A stretch of DNA of 64,000 nucleotides, from contig NZ_KB446647.1 of the NCBI RefSeq assembly GCF_000340375.1, positions 143,775 through 207,774 on the forward strand, given 5' to 3'. Source of the DNA: Eggerthia catenaformis OT 569 = DSM 20559 (lineage in GTDB: Bacteria > Bacillota_I > Bacilli_A > Erysipelotrichales > Coprobacillaceae). Position 1 is the first letter of the stretch, and every line of letters starts with the position of its first letter. The notes under the pieces are model-generated. The model did not search any database. It was given only the letters and a program-made list of their open reading frames with translations, and was not told the DNA's origin. This document shows positions 27,024 to 36,108 of the stretch, piece by piece. The position numbers were made by a program, and so were the translations under genes.

Positions 27024-29348
27024 ATGATTACCAAGATTGGGAAAATTGAAAATTTAGGAATATATAAAAATTTTACTTCTAGTAAAATTAATGAATTTAA
27101 GAAATACAATTTAATATATGGCTGGAATGGTTCAGGGAAAAGTACATTATCAAGATTATTTAGTTCATTTAGTGGAAAAGATATATCTGAATTATACAAT
27201 GGGTTTAAAACTTCAGTTTGCGTTGATGGTAAAGTATATACAGAAAAACAGATGCCCATATCTAATGAATTTATCAAAGTATTTAATGAGGATTTTATAA
27301 AAGATAATATAGATTGGAATGGGATTTTAAAAAGCATACTATTGTTAGATGAAGAAAATATAGACGAAATGAAATTATATAATTCATTAAAAAAGGAATT
27401 ATATGGAAATGAAGATAAAAAAGGAATGTTGAAAGATAGTGAAGATAGAGAAAAAGAATTACAAGACAAAGAAAAAGAACTGCAAAAAATTTTAACTAAC
27501 ATCGGGAAAAATGTAAAGAATAATCTTCAGTTATTAGATACCACTGATAGCTACTATATGAATTATGATAAGAGGAAAGTTTTGTCTTTGATTGAAGATG
27601 AAACTAATTCTATATCTGAAAACGACTTAATGAAGGAAGAAGAATTAGATGCTGTAATAAAAAAAGCAAGACCAATCAAAAAAGAGGCTATTACAAAGCC
27701 GATATATTCTTTAGACTTAGATAATATTCGAGAGGACATCCGTAAAACCAATGACTTGCTCACTAAAAGTGTTGCTTCAATAGTCATAGAAGAATTAAAA
27801 AATAATTCTCAATTATCAAGTTGGGTAGAAAATGGGTTAAATTTACATAAAACTGAACACAGAAAGACTTGTGCATTTTGTGGTGCTAACATTACTAATG
27901 AAAGAATAGAAAGCTTGGAGGCACATTTCAGCAATGCATTAAGTGAATTAAATTCAGAAATTATTTTACTGATAAATAACTGGGAATCGTATAAAATCAA
28001 TGCGGATTTGGTTTTAATAGATGAAAGTGACTTTTATGATGAATTATTAGAACAGGTGAAAGAGCAAAATTCTGAATATAGGAAAATTTCAAAATTAATC
28101 AACCATGAGATAGAAGTTTATATTGAAGTATTAAAAGAAAAACAGAAAAAACCATTCGAAAAATTGGAAAAGACATTTGAAATCAATAAAATAATAAATG
28201 CCTCTAATGGATTAAATTTGGTAATAAGTAAAATAAAAGAATATATTGATACGCATAATGAAAAAACTAGGAATTTTGATGCCGTTATAAGAAACGCCAA
28301 GAAGTGCATCGAACGACATTATATCCGAGAACAAATTGAACAGTTGCACTATAATGAAAAAAAATTATCAATACAGCAATGCAAAAGCGATTTGGATAAA
28401 ATAAAAGAAACATTTAATAAAAAGGAAGAGGAATACATAACTATAGAAAATAAGTTGTCTAGTGAAACTTTAGGAGCTGAGGAATTTAATGAAAAACTTG
28501 AAAAATTTCTAGGCTATGGAGAAATAAAGATACAATTTGATAAAAATGAAAAAGGATATAAAATTTATAGAAACGGTAGGGAAGAAGCTAAAAATTTAAG
28601 TGAGGGTGAGAAAACTGCGATCGCGTTTATTTACTTCATAATAAAAATTAAAGAGAATGGCAGAAAAATGGAAGATATCATTCTTGTGATTGATGACCCA
28701 ATATCCAGTTTTGATTCAAATAAACTTTTTTCTGCATATGCATATATGAAGTCTGAATGTGATAAAGCAAAACAATTATTTGTATTGACACATAATTATA
28801 ATTTCTTTTCACTAGTATTTGGATGGTTTAATAAAAAACATATTAAAGTTGATAATAAAAAACATCCTAATTACAGCATATATAGAATCGAAAATAAATT
28901 TGAAAATGGAGTGAGATTTGCTTTTTTGAATGATGGTGGAGAAGGTCTAAAACAAGCCACGGAATATGACTATATTTTTAATATGGTGTATTCGTTGAAA
29001 GATAAAACTTTATCGAAACAAGAAATGATTTTTTGTGGGAATGTTGCAAGAAAACTTGTTGAATCATTTTTGAGTTTTAAATTTCCAAAGCAACGAGCGG
29101 ACTTAATGGCACTACTGAATGCTGCTTTGCCAGGAAATGAAAATGATATAGTTAGAGAAAGAATATATAAATTTATAAACATATATTCTCATGAAAAAAA
29201 GATTAATGTTCTTGAAGAATTAGACACTGAAGTTTTAGATGCTAGTAGCCAGACAGTAATAAATGATATTTTAAAAATGATAAAAGATCTAGATGAGGTA
29301 CATTATAACGCAATGGTTGAAAAAGTAGAAAAAGAATTATCAGATTAG
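27024..29348 (+). CDS. RloC-like ABC-ATPase with zinc hook and candidate anticodon-nuclease (HEPN) domain
   Basis: A 774-residue AAA_13-type protein. Walker A is in LIYGWNGSGKSTLSRLF (about residue 33). A long two-armed coiled coil is interrupted by CAFC (Cys283, Cys286), the zinc-hook apex. The signature is NLSEGEKTAIAF and Walker B is IILVIDDPISSFDSN. The C-terminal domain has RKLVE (Arg676, Glu680) and INIYSHEK (His723), matching the Arg-x3-Glu plus His arrangement of PrrC/RloC anticodon nucleases, although the His is 47 rather than 36 residues after the Arg. RloC proteins cut tRNA anticodons after DNA damage or restriction failure. It ends island 1, directly behind a type II restriction operon. 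A Rad50/SbcC-type role is the alternative. Confidence 0.72.
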   Translation: MITKIGKIENLGIYKNFTSSKINEFKKYNLIYGWNGSGKSTLSRLFSSFSGKDISELYNGFKTSVCVDGKVYTEKQMPISNEFIKVFNEDFIKDNIDWNGILKSILLLDEENIDEMKLYNSLKKELYGNEDKKGMLKDSEDREKELQDKEKELQKILTNIGKNVKNNLQLLDTTDSYYMNYDKRKVLSLIEDETNSISENDLMKEEELDAVIKKARPIKKEAITKPIYSLDLDNIREDIRKTNDLLTKSVASIVIEELKNNSQLSSWVENGLNLHKTEHRKTCAFCGANITNERIESLEAHFSNALSELNSEIILLINNWESYKINADLVLIDESDFYDELLEQVKEQNSEYRKISKLINHEIEVYIEVLKEKQKKPFEKLEKTFEINKIINASNGLNLVISKIKEYIDTHNEKTRNFDAVIRNAKKCIERHYIREQIEQLHYNEKKLSIQQCKSDLDKIKETFNKKEEEYITIENKLSSETLGAEEFNEKLEKFLGYGEIKIQFDKNEKGYKIYRNGREEAKNLSEGEKTAIAFIYFIIKIKENGRKMEDIILVIDDPISSFDSNKLFSAYAYMKSECDKAKQLFVLTHNYNFFSLVFGWFNKKHIKVDNKKHPNYSIYRIENKFENGVRFAFLNDGGEGLKQATEYDYIFNMVYSLKDKTLSKQEMIFCGNVARKLVESFLSFKFPKQRADLMALLNAALPGNENDIVRERIYKFINIYSHEKKINVLEELDTEVLDASSQTVINDILKMIKDLDEVHYNAMVEKVEKELSD

Positions 29349-29370
29349 TTTATTTAGTTTGATATTCTGT

Positions 29371-29486
29371 GCTTGCAATATGCTTGCAAAAAATCGGAGA
29401 AACAGAAATAAAACGGATAATAAGGCTAAATCCAATTATAAAACCCTTGATTTTATGCTATTTATACAAAACAAAATCAATGGATA
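29371..29486 (+). repeat. Island right-end arm, copy A
   Basis: From a doubled GCTTGCAATAT/GCTTGCAAAA to the attachment core, this sequence is clearly homologous to 42401-42515. It includes TTGATTTT (29447-29454) and AAAATCAA (29473-29480) as an inverted repeat. Probably it contains integrase arm sites at the right end of an island. Nothing in it codes for protein. Confidence 0.75.
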
Positions 29487-29501
29487 TATCGAGTGGGAAT
29501 A
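29487..29501 (+). other. Attachment site copy 2 (island 1/island 2 junction)
   Basis: TATCGAGTGGGAATA matches the guaA tail at 14292-14306 at 13 of 15 positions and would encode the standard IEWE ending. It separates the two islands. Confidence 0.72.
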
Positions 29502-29522
29502 ACAGTAACTTGGGACGAGTGT

Positions 29523-30158
29523 ATGGACAATAAATATATCAAATTAAATATCTTTCCAATTATTGCTGAGGTACTATTTGTATTAGCCTGTTTGCTATTT
29601 CAAGGATATTATATATACATCAATTTTTTGTTTTATATAGTATTAGCAATATATTTTTGGTTAAGAAAAGATTTTTCAATTAAGGAGTGGTTAGCTTCTG
29701 TAAAAGGAGAAAATGCTTTTTGGAAGCAGGTAATGTTGACGATATTGTTCTTTTGTCTTGCTTTCGTATTTACAAATATCTTGGAAAATATGTTTCCATA
29801 TCTTAGTACGGAAATGATTAATTTAAAAGCGGATAATTGGCTAAAGCTTATTCTGTTTATAGGTTCCACAATAATATTGCCACCAATCGTAGAAGAAGTG
29901 TTTTATAGAAAAAACCTTATATCTTTTAAAAATGGGAAAATTTTAATTTTGACAACACTGTTTAGCATGTTTGCATACGCTTTAGAACATACATTTACAA
30001 TTTGGGGAGTTTTCTTATGTATGATATGGGCTTTGCCATTGAGCATTTCCTACATTAAAACAAAAAACATATATGTTACAATGACAGCACATTTTATATG
30101 TAATTTTGTTATAAACGGGATTGCTGTTGTGAAAATATGTGATTACTTATTGCATTGA
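29523..30158 (+). CDS. CPBP-family intramembrane metalloprotease
   Basis: About 211 residues from ATG 29523; an upstream GTG at 29493 lies inside the attachment core and is unlikely to be used. It has seven or eight hydrophobic helices. The catalytic segments are present: PPIVEEVFYRKNL (EExxxR), FAYALEHTF, and VTMTAHFICNF with the second histidine. The family processes or protects against prenylated or leaderless peptides; the target here is unknown. It is the first gene of island 2, in the position held in island 1 by the broken CPBP-like gene, followed by the same terminator type. Confidence 0.85.
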   Translation: MDNKYIKLNIFPIIAEVLFVLACLLFQGYYIYINFLFYIVLAIYFWLRKDFSIKEWLASVKGENAFWKQVMLTILFFCLAFVFTNILENMFPYLSTEMINLKADNWLKLILFIGSTIILPPIVEEVFYRKNLISFKNGKILILTTLFSMFAYALEHTFTIWGVFLCMIWALPLSISYIKTKNIYVTMTAHFICNFVINGIAVVKICDYLLH

Positions 30159-30188
30159 TTATCTGTACAAAACAATATTCACATTGTT

Positions 30189-30235
30189 AAAGCACATAGC
30201 TTGAGAGTAAAATCTTTCAGCTATGTGCTTTTTAT
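30189..30235 (+). terminator. Terminator of the left-end module, island 2
   Basis: AAAGCACATAGCT (30189-30201) pairs perfectly with AGCTATGTGCTTT (30219-30231), followed by T residues. It is homologous to the element at 15348-15395. Confidence 0.85.
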
Positions 30236-30381
30236 ATGCATATGGAACTTACAGCGGAAGACTCTCAATTATATGCTATGAGATTTCAAATATTTTAAGT
30301 CACGGTACTTTTAAAGCACTGTAAAAAATGCTATTATATTTGTAAAATAACTTCACGAATTTATAATTAAGAGGTAAATAT

Positions 30382-30591
30382 ATGAAAGTCAGTTATAATG
30401 GATTGTGGAAAATTTTGATAGATAAGAATATGAATAAAAAAGATTTGGCAAAGGCTTGTGAATTATCTCCTGCAACAGTATCTAAAATGGGCAGAGGAGA
30501 GTTTGTCAGTATGGAAGTTTTATATCGTATAGGAATAAAGTTAAATGTTGATTTTGGAGATATGGTTTCGATTATAAAGCAAAAGAAATAA
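30382..30591 (+). CDS. Small Cro/CI-type HTH regulator
   Basis: A 69-residue protein with the HTH NGLWKILIDKNMNKKDLAKACELS through EFVSMEVLYRIGIKL. It is a near relative of the island 1 regulator at 22354 (both start with SYN-x-LWK-x-LIDKNM). An AGAGG ribosome site precedes it. It stands in front of the type I restriction locus and probably times its expression. Confidence 0.82.
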   Translation: MKVSYNGLWKILIDKNMNKKDLAKACELSPATVSKMGRGEFVSMEVLYRIGIKLNVDFGDMVSIIKQKK

Positions 30592-30684
30592 ATAAAAGTT
30601 GAGGTGCCAAAATGTAACCTCAAGGTAGGATAGAATTGATTGGTAACAGATTGTGACCGGTTTAAGGAAAAGATGAAGGTATTT

Positions 30685-31578
30685 ATGGCAGAAGATAAAA
30701 ATCTCGTCATTGTTGATAATAGAGAAATACAGAATATGATTTATACAATTAGAGACAAACAGGTAATGGTCGATAGTGATCTCGCAGAACTATATAAAGT
30801 TACTACCGGTAATTTAAATAAAGCGATGAAAAGAAATTTATCAAGATTTCCAGAACATTTTTGTTTTCAATTAACGGAACTTGAATATGAAAACTTGAGA
30901 TTCCAAAATGGAAGCTCAAGTTCAAATAATAATTATGGTGGCAGAAGATATATGCCATATGTTTTTACAGAGCAGGGTATTGCTATGCTTTCCGCTGTTC
31001 TTAAAAGCGATGTGGCAGTGGAAGTTAGCATTAAAATCATGAATAGCTTTGTGGAGATGAGAAGATTTCTCCTTTCAAACAAAGAGATGTTTGCTCGTCT
31101 TGACAGAGTGGAGTTAAAACAATTAGAAACGGATAAGAAGCTGGAAGAAATATTTAACTATATTGCGACCAACGCTGAAGTAAAACAAAATATCTTTTTC
31201 GATGGGCAAGTATATGATGCTTTCAGCTTTATTGTAGGGATTATCCAAAAGGCTAAGAAAGAAATAATCCTAATTGACAACTATGTGGATATCAACACTT
31301 TAAATATTTTGTGTAAGAAAAAACAGGGCGTGGATGTTTTTATAGCTACAGCAGGAAAGGGCAATTTATCAATAAAGGATATAACGAAATTTAATGCTCA
31401 ATATCCAAAACTATCAGTTAAAACTACTACGGATTTCCATGATAGATTTTTAGTCATAGATAAAACAGAAGTCTATCATATTGGAGCATCAATAAAAGAT
31501 GCGGGTAAAAAGAGTTTTGGAATTACAAAGATAGAAGATAAGGACTTAATAAAAAGTTTGATAAATAAAGTGAGGTAG
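30685..31578 (+). CDS. ORF6N-domain protein with C-terminal phospholipase-D-like domain
   Basis: About 297 residues. ATG 30685 and ATG 30673 both have usable ribosome sites; I prefer the former because homologous ORF6N proteins start close to their first motif. Residues of about 15-115 are ORF6N: NREIQNMIYTIRDKQVMVDSDLAELYKV, MKRNLSRFPEHFCFQL, and YVFTEQGIAMLSAVL. Residues of about 170-297 resemble a PLD-type half site: KKEIILIDNYVD, then TTTDFHDRFLVIDKTEVYHIGASIKD, with an HxDxF rather than HxK core. ORF6N proteins are phage-derived regulators often found beside type I restriction genes. It lies 6 bp before hsdM and is probably cotranscribed. Confidence 0.78.
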   Translation: MAEDKNLVIVDNREIQNMIYTIRDKQVMVDSDLAELYKVTTGNLNKAMKRNLSRFPEHFCFQLTELEYENLRFQNGSSSSNNNYGGRRYMPYVFTEQGIAMLSAVLKSDVAVEVSIKIMNSFVEMRRFLLSNKEMFARLDRVELKQLETDKKLEEIFNYIATNAEVKQNIFFDGQVYDAFSFIVGIIQKAKKEIILIDNYVDINTLNILCKKKQGVDVFIATAGKGNLSIKDITKFNAQYPKLSVKTTTDFHDRFLVIDKTEVYHIGASIKDAGKKSFGITKIEDKDLIKSLINKVR

Positions 31579-31584
31579 AAAGGG

Positions 31585-33157
31585 ATGTCAGATTTAACTA
31601 AGGGTAACAATGAAACAATACAAAGAGCAGAGTTGCATAGAAAAATTTGGGCGATTGCTGATGATGTTCGCGGGGCAGTAGATGGATGGGATTTTAAACA
31701 ATATATACTAGGAATTTTGTTTTATAGATTTATTTCCGAAAATATTACTGAATTTTTCAATTTGGCAGAACACGAAGCCGGTGATTTAGAATTTGATTAT
31801 GCCGAAATTTCTGATAAGGAAGCAGAAGAGGATTTTAGACCTAATACTGTTGAAGATAAGGGATTTTTTATATTGCCAAGCCAGTTGTTTAAAAATGTTG
31901 TTAAAACAGCTAAAGACAACGAAAACTTAAATACGGATTTAGCGAATATATTTAAAGCGATTGAAGGCAGTGCAGTAGGATTTGCATCGGAAGATGATAT
32001 CAAAGGCTTGTTTGAAGATGTGGACACAACAAGTAACCGTTTAGGTGGAACTGTAGCAGAAAAAAATAAAAGGCTGGCAGATATACTGACAGGAATAGCT
32101 GGAATTAATTTTGGAAATTTTCAGAATAACGATATAGATGCTTTTGGTGATGCCTATGAGTATTTGATTTCAAATTATGCGAGCAATGCCGGTAAATCGG
32201 GTGGAGAATTTTTTACTCCGCAAACTGTATCAAAACTTCTATCAAGACTTGTTATGGATGGTAAAACAAATATTAACAAGGTGTATGACCCTACATGTGG
32301 CAGTGGAAGTTTGCTTTTACAGATGAAAAAGCAATTTGATGAGCATATTATTGATGAAGGCTTTTTCGGGCAGGAAATCAATATGACTAACTTTAATCTG
32401 GCTCGTATGAATATGTTCCTTCACAATGTGAATTACAATAACTTTTCAATCAAAAGGGGAGACACTTTAATTAATCCTTTACATAGAGATGAAAAGCCGT
32501 TTGATGCCATTGTTTCAAATCCTCCTTATTCAATCAAATGGGTGGGAGATGCTGATCCTACTTTGATAAATGATGAAAGGTTTGCACCGGCAGGCAAGTT
32601 GGCACCAAAGTCTTATGCCGACTATGCTTTTATTATGCATTCATTAGCATATCTTTCGAGTAAGGGAAGGGCTGCAATCGTATGCTTTCCGGGAATTTTT
32701 TACAGAAAAGGAGCTGAAAAGACAATCAGAAAATATCTTGTGGACAATAACTTTATTGATTGTGTAATTCAGCTTCCTGAAAATCTTTTTTTTGGAACAT
32801 CAATAGCTACTTGTATTTTAGTTATGGCTAAGAATAAGACAGAAAATAAAATCCTGTTTATTGATGCAAGCAAAGAATTTAAGAAAGAAACCAACAACAA
32901 TATTTTAGAAGAAAAAAATATTAAGATAATAGTTGATGAGTTCAGAAGCAGAACGGAAAAAGAATATTTCTCAAGATATGTAGACAGAGCGGAAATTGAA
33001 GAAAATGATTATAATCTTTCCGTTTCAACTTATGTGGAAAAAGAAGATACAAGAGAAGTAATTGATATTAAAGTTCTAAATAAGGAAATTGAAGAAACTG
33101 TTAAAAAAATAGATGAGCTTAGAGCTTCCATAAATGAAATAGTAAAGGAGCTTGAAG

Positions 33158-33165
<8 letters not shown>
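31585..33165 (+). CDS. hsdM: Type I restriction-modification system methyltransferase subunit
   Basis: A 526-residue protein. N-terminal HsdM helical domain ([21 protein letters not shown]), then [19 protein letters not shown], the SAM-binding [13 protein letters not shown] (about residue 234), and the N6-adenine catalytic NPPYSIKW (about residue 312). A C-terminal helical tail contacts HsdS. It ends overlapping hsdS by 8 bp. All catalytic motifs are intact. With HsdS it methylates a bipartite site, and with HsdR it forms the restriction complex. Confidence 0.96.
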
Positions 33166-34354
<1,189 letters not shown>

Positions 34355-34377
34355 TATCTAGCGATTATTTTGTTATA

Positions 34378-35001
34378 TTGGAAAAAGCTGCAGATATTGC
34401 TGGAGTTAAACTTTTTGGTGGTGAATGGAAGAGTTTAGGTGAATTTTGCGAATGCTATGATGGTACACATCAAACACCTAAATATACTAATGAAGGGATT
34501 CCGTTTGCAAGTGTACAAAATATAAAAAATATTTATGGTACAGATAAATTTATATCAACTGAAGCATTTAATGAATATAAAATCAAACCACGAAAAGATG
34601 ATTTATTTATGACCAGAATAGGTGATATTGGAACATGTGCATTAGTAGAAAATAATGAAGATTTAGCTTATTATGTAACTTTAACTTTATTAAGACCAAA
34701 TCAAAATATTGTTTTAAGCAAATTTTTAAAATATTTGATTGAGAGTAAACATGGCAAAAAAGAATTGGATAAACGAACATTACACATGGCTAATCCAATA
34801 AAAATAAATTTGGGAGAAATTCCAAAATTAAGATTTTTGATTCCTCCTATGACAGTTCAAGAGTATATCATTTCTATTCTTGATAAATTTGATACTATTG
34901 TAAAGAATATTTCTCAAGGATTACCAAAAGAAATAGAGTTAAGGCAAAAACAGTATGAATACTACAGGGAGAAGTTATTAGATTTCGACAAAAATGATTA
35001 A
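34378..35001 (+). CDS. Third HsdS target-recognition module (currently out of frame with hsdS)
   Basis: About 207 codons. One target-recognition domain (LGEFCECYDGTHQTPKYTNEGIPFASVQNIK through NPIKINLGEIPKLRFLIPP, taken in parts) is followed by a conserved HsdS helix ending EIELRQKQYEYYREKLL, closely similar to the end of the upstream hsdS. The frame is open backwards through the AGAC tract, and the only nearby start is a TTG at 34378 without a convincing ribosome site. It is therefore probably expressed as a fusion: adding one AGAC unit gives a continuous frame from 33158 of 615 residues with three recognition domains. Independent expression as a half-subunit cannot be excluded. Confidence 0.82.
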   Translation: MEKAADIAGVKLFGGEWKSLGEFCECYDGTHQTPKYTNEGIPFASVQNIKNIYGTDKFISTEAFNEYKIKPRKDDLFMTRIGDIGTCALVENNEDLAYYVTLTLLRPNQNIVLSKFLKYLIESKHGKKELDKRTLHMANPIKINLGEIPKLRFLIPPMTVQEYIISILDKFDTIVKNISQGLPKEIELRQKQYEYYREKLLDFDKND

Positions 35002-35017
35002 GATATGAGGTGAAAGT

Positions 35018-36103
35018 ATGGAGGAGTATGGGTCTTTAGCAGAAATAGCTCAAGAAATTAAAGATTCCAATAAAAAAGTTGCTTTATTGTACGCTTTCAA
35101 TGCAACAGGAAAGACAAGATTGTCAATGGAATTTAAAAATCTTGTTAATGAGTCGAAAAATGATGAAGTTATAAAGCATGTGGTTTATTATAATGCTTTC
35201 ACGGAAGATTTATTTTCTTGGGACAATGATTTAGAAAATGACAATGAGAGAAAACTTAAACTTAATAAGAACTCTAGTTTTATTGAGTTGATAGAACGAC
35301 AAGGCAAAGAAAACGAAATAGCAGAGAGATTTAAAGAATTTACTTCTTCAAAGATTGAACCTAACATCAATACAAGCACAGGAGAAATCACCTTTAGCTT
35401 ACCTACCGGAGATGAGAAATCAGTTGAAAATATCAAAATATCCAAAGGCGAGGAAAGTATCTTTATCTGGACTGTATTTTTTGTCCTAATGGAAACAATT
35501 ATAGCAGAGTTGAATATTGATGAAATCAATGATAGAAGTACCGATGAATTTAATGATATACAATATATCTTTATAGATGATCCTATTTCATCTTTGGATG
35601 ATAACCATGCGATTGATATAGCATTAGAATTAAAACATATAATCGGTTCCTCAAAAAATGAAAATTTGCATTTTATTATTTCAACTCACCATTCACTGTT
35701 TTACAATGTTTTGCATACAGAATTGACTAAAGCAAAGAAGCTTTGGTTTAGTAAAAATGAAGACAAATATTCAATTGTAGAGCTTAAGAATAATGAGATG
35801 CCCTTTGGATATCATTTGATGCTTAAAGATGAACTAAAGAGAGCAATAGAAAATAATACGATTAAACGATACCACTTCAATTTGATGCGTAATTTGTTAG
35901 AAAAGACAGCACATTTTTTAGGATATAACAACTGGAAAGATTTAATAAATGAAGAGGATAAAGATTCTTATATTAAGCGAATAAATATATATAGCCATAG
36001 CAATCATTCTGCTTTAGAAGCAAAAGAACTGGAGCAGCATGAGAAAGAATTCTTGAAGAGAATATATGAAAAATTTATTTTAGAATACAAATGGAAGGAG
36101 TAA
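35018..36103 (+). CDS. PrrC-like anticodon nuclease embedded in the type I restriction locus
   Basis: A 361-residue protein (E. coli PrrC is about 396), with a GAGGTGAAAG ribosome site. Walker A is ALLYAFNATGKTRLSMEF (residues of about 24-40). The ABC signature is relaxed (KISKGEESIFIW), Walker B is IFIDDPISSLDDN, and the H-loop is IISTHHSLF. The C-terminal domain contains MRNLLEKTA and RINIYSHSNHS. Arg291, Glu295 and His327 have the same +4 and +36 spacing as the anticodon-nuclease triad Arg320-Glu324-His356 of PrrC. The gene order hsdM-hsdS-this-hsdR also matches the prr locus. PrrC is held silent by the restriction complex and released when a phage inhibitor hits it, cleaving a tRNA anticodon. 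The tRNA target here is unknown. Confidence 0.82.
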   Translation: MEEYGSLAEIAQEIKDSNKKVALLYAFNATGKTRLSMEFKNLVNESKNDEVIKHVVYYNAFTEDLFSWDNDLENDNERKLKLNKNSSFIELIERQGKENEIAERFKEFTSSKIEPNINTSTGEITFSLPTGDEKSVENIKISKGEESIFIWTVFFVLMETIIAELNIDEINDRSTDEFNDIQYIFIDDPISSLDDNHAIDIALELKHIIGSSKNENLHFIISTHHSLFYNVLHTELTKAKKLWFSKNEDKYSIVELKNNEMPFGYHLMLKDELKRAIENNTIKRYHFNLMRNLLEKTAHFLGYNNWKDLINEEDKDSYIKRINIYSHSNHSALEAKELEQHEKEFLKRIYEKFILEYKWKE

Positions 36104-36108
36104 TTTAG

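Noticed and set aside
29493..29522. GTG 29493 as the CPBP start codon
   Set aside because: It lies within the attachment core and would add ten residues unlike a CPBP N-terminus; ATG 29523 is preferred.
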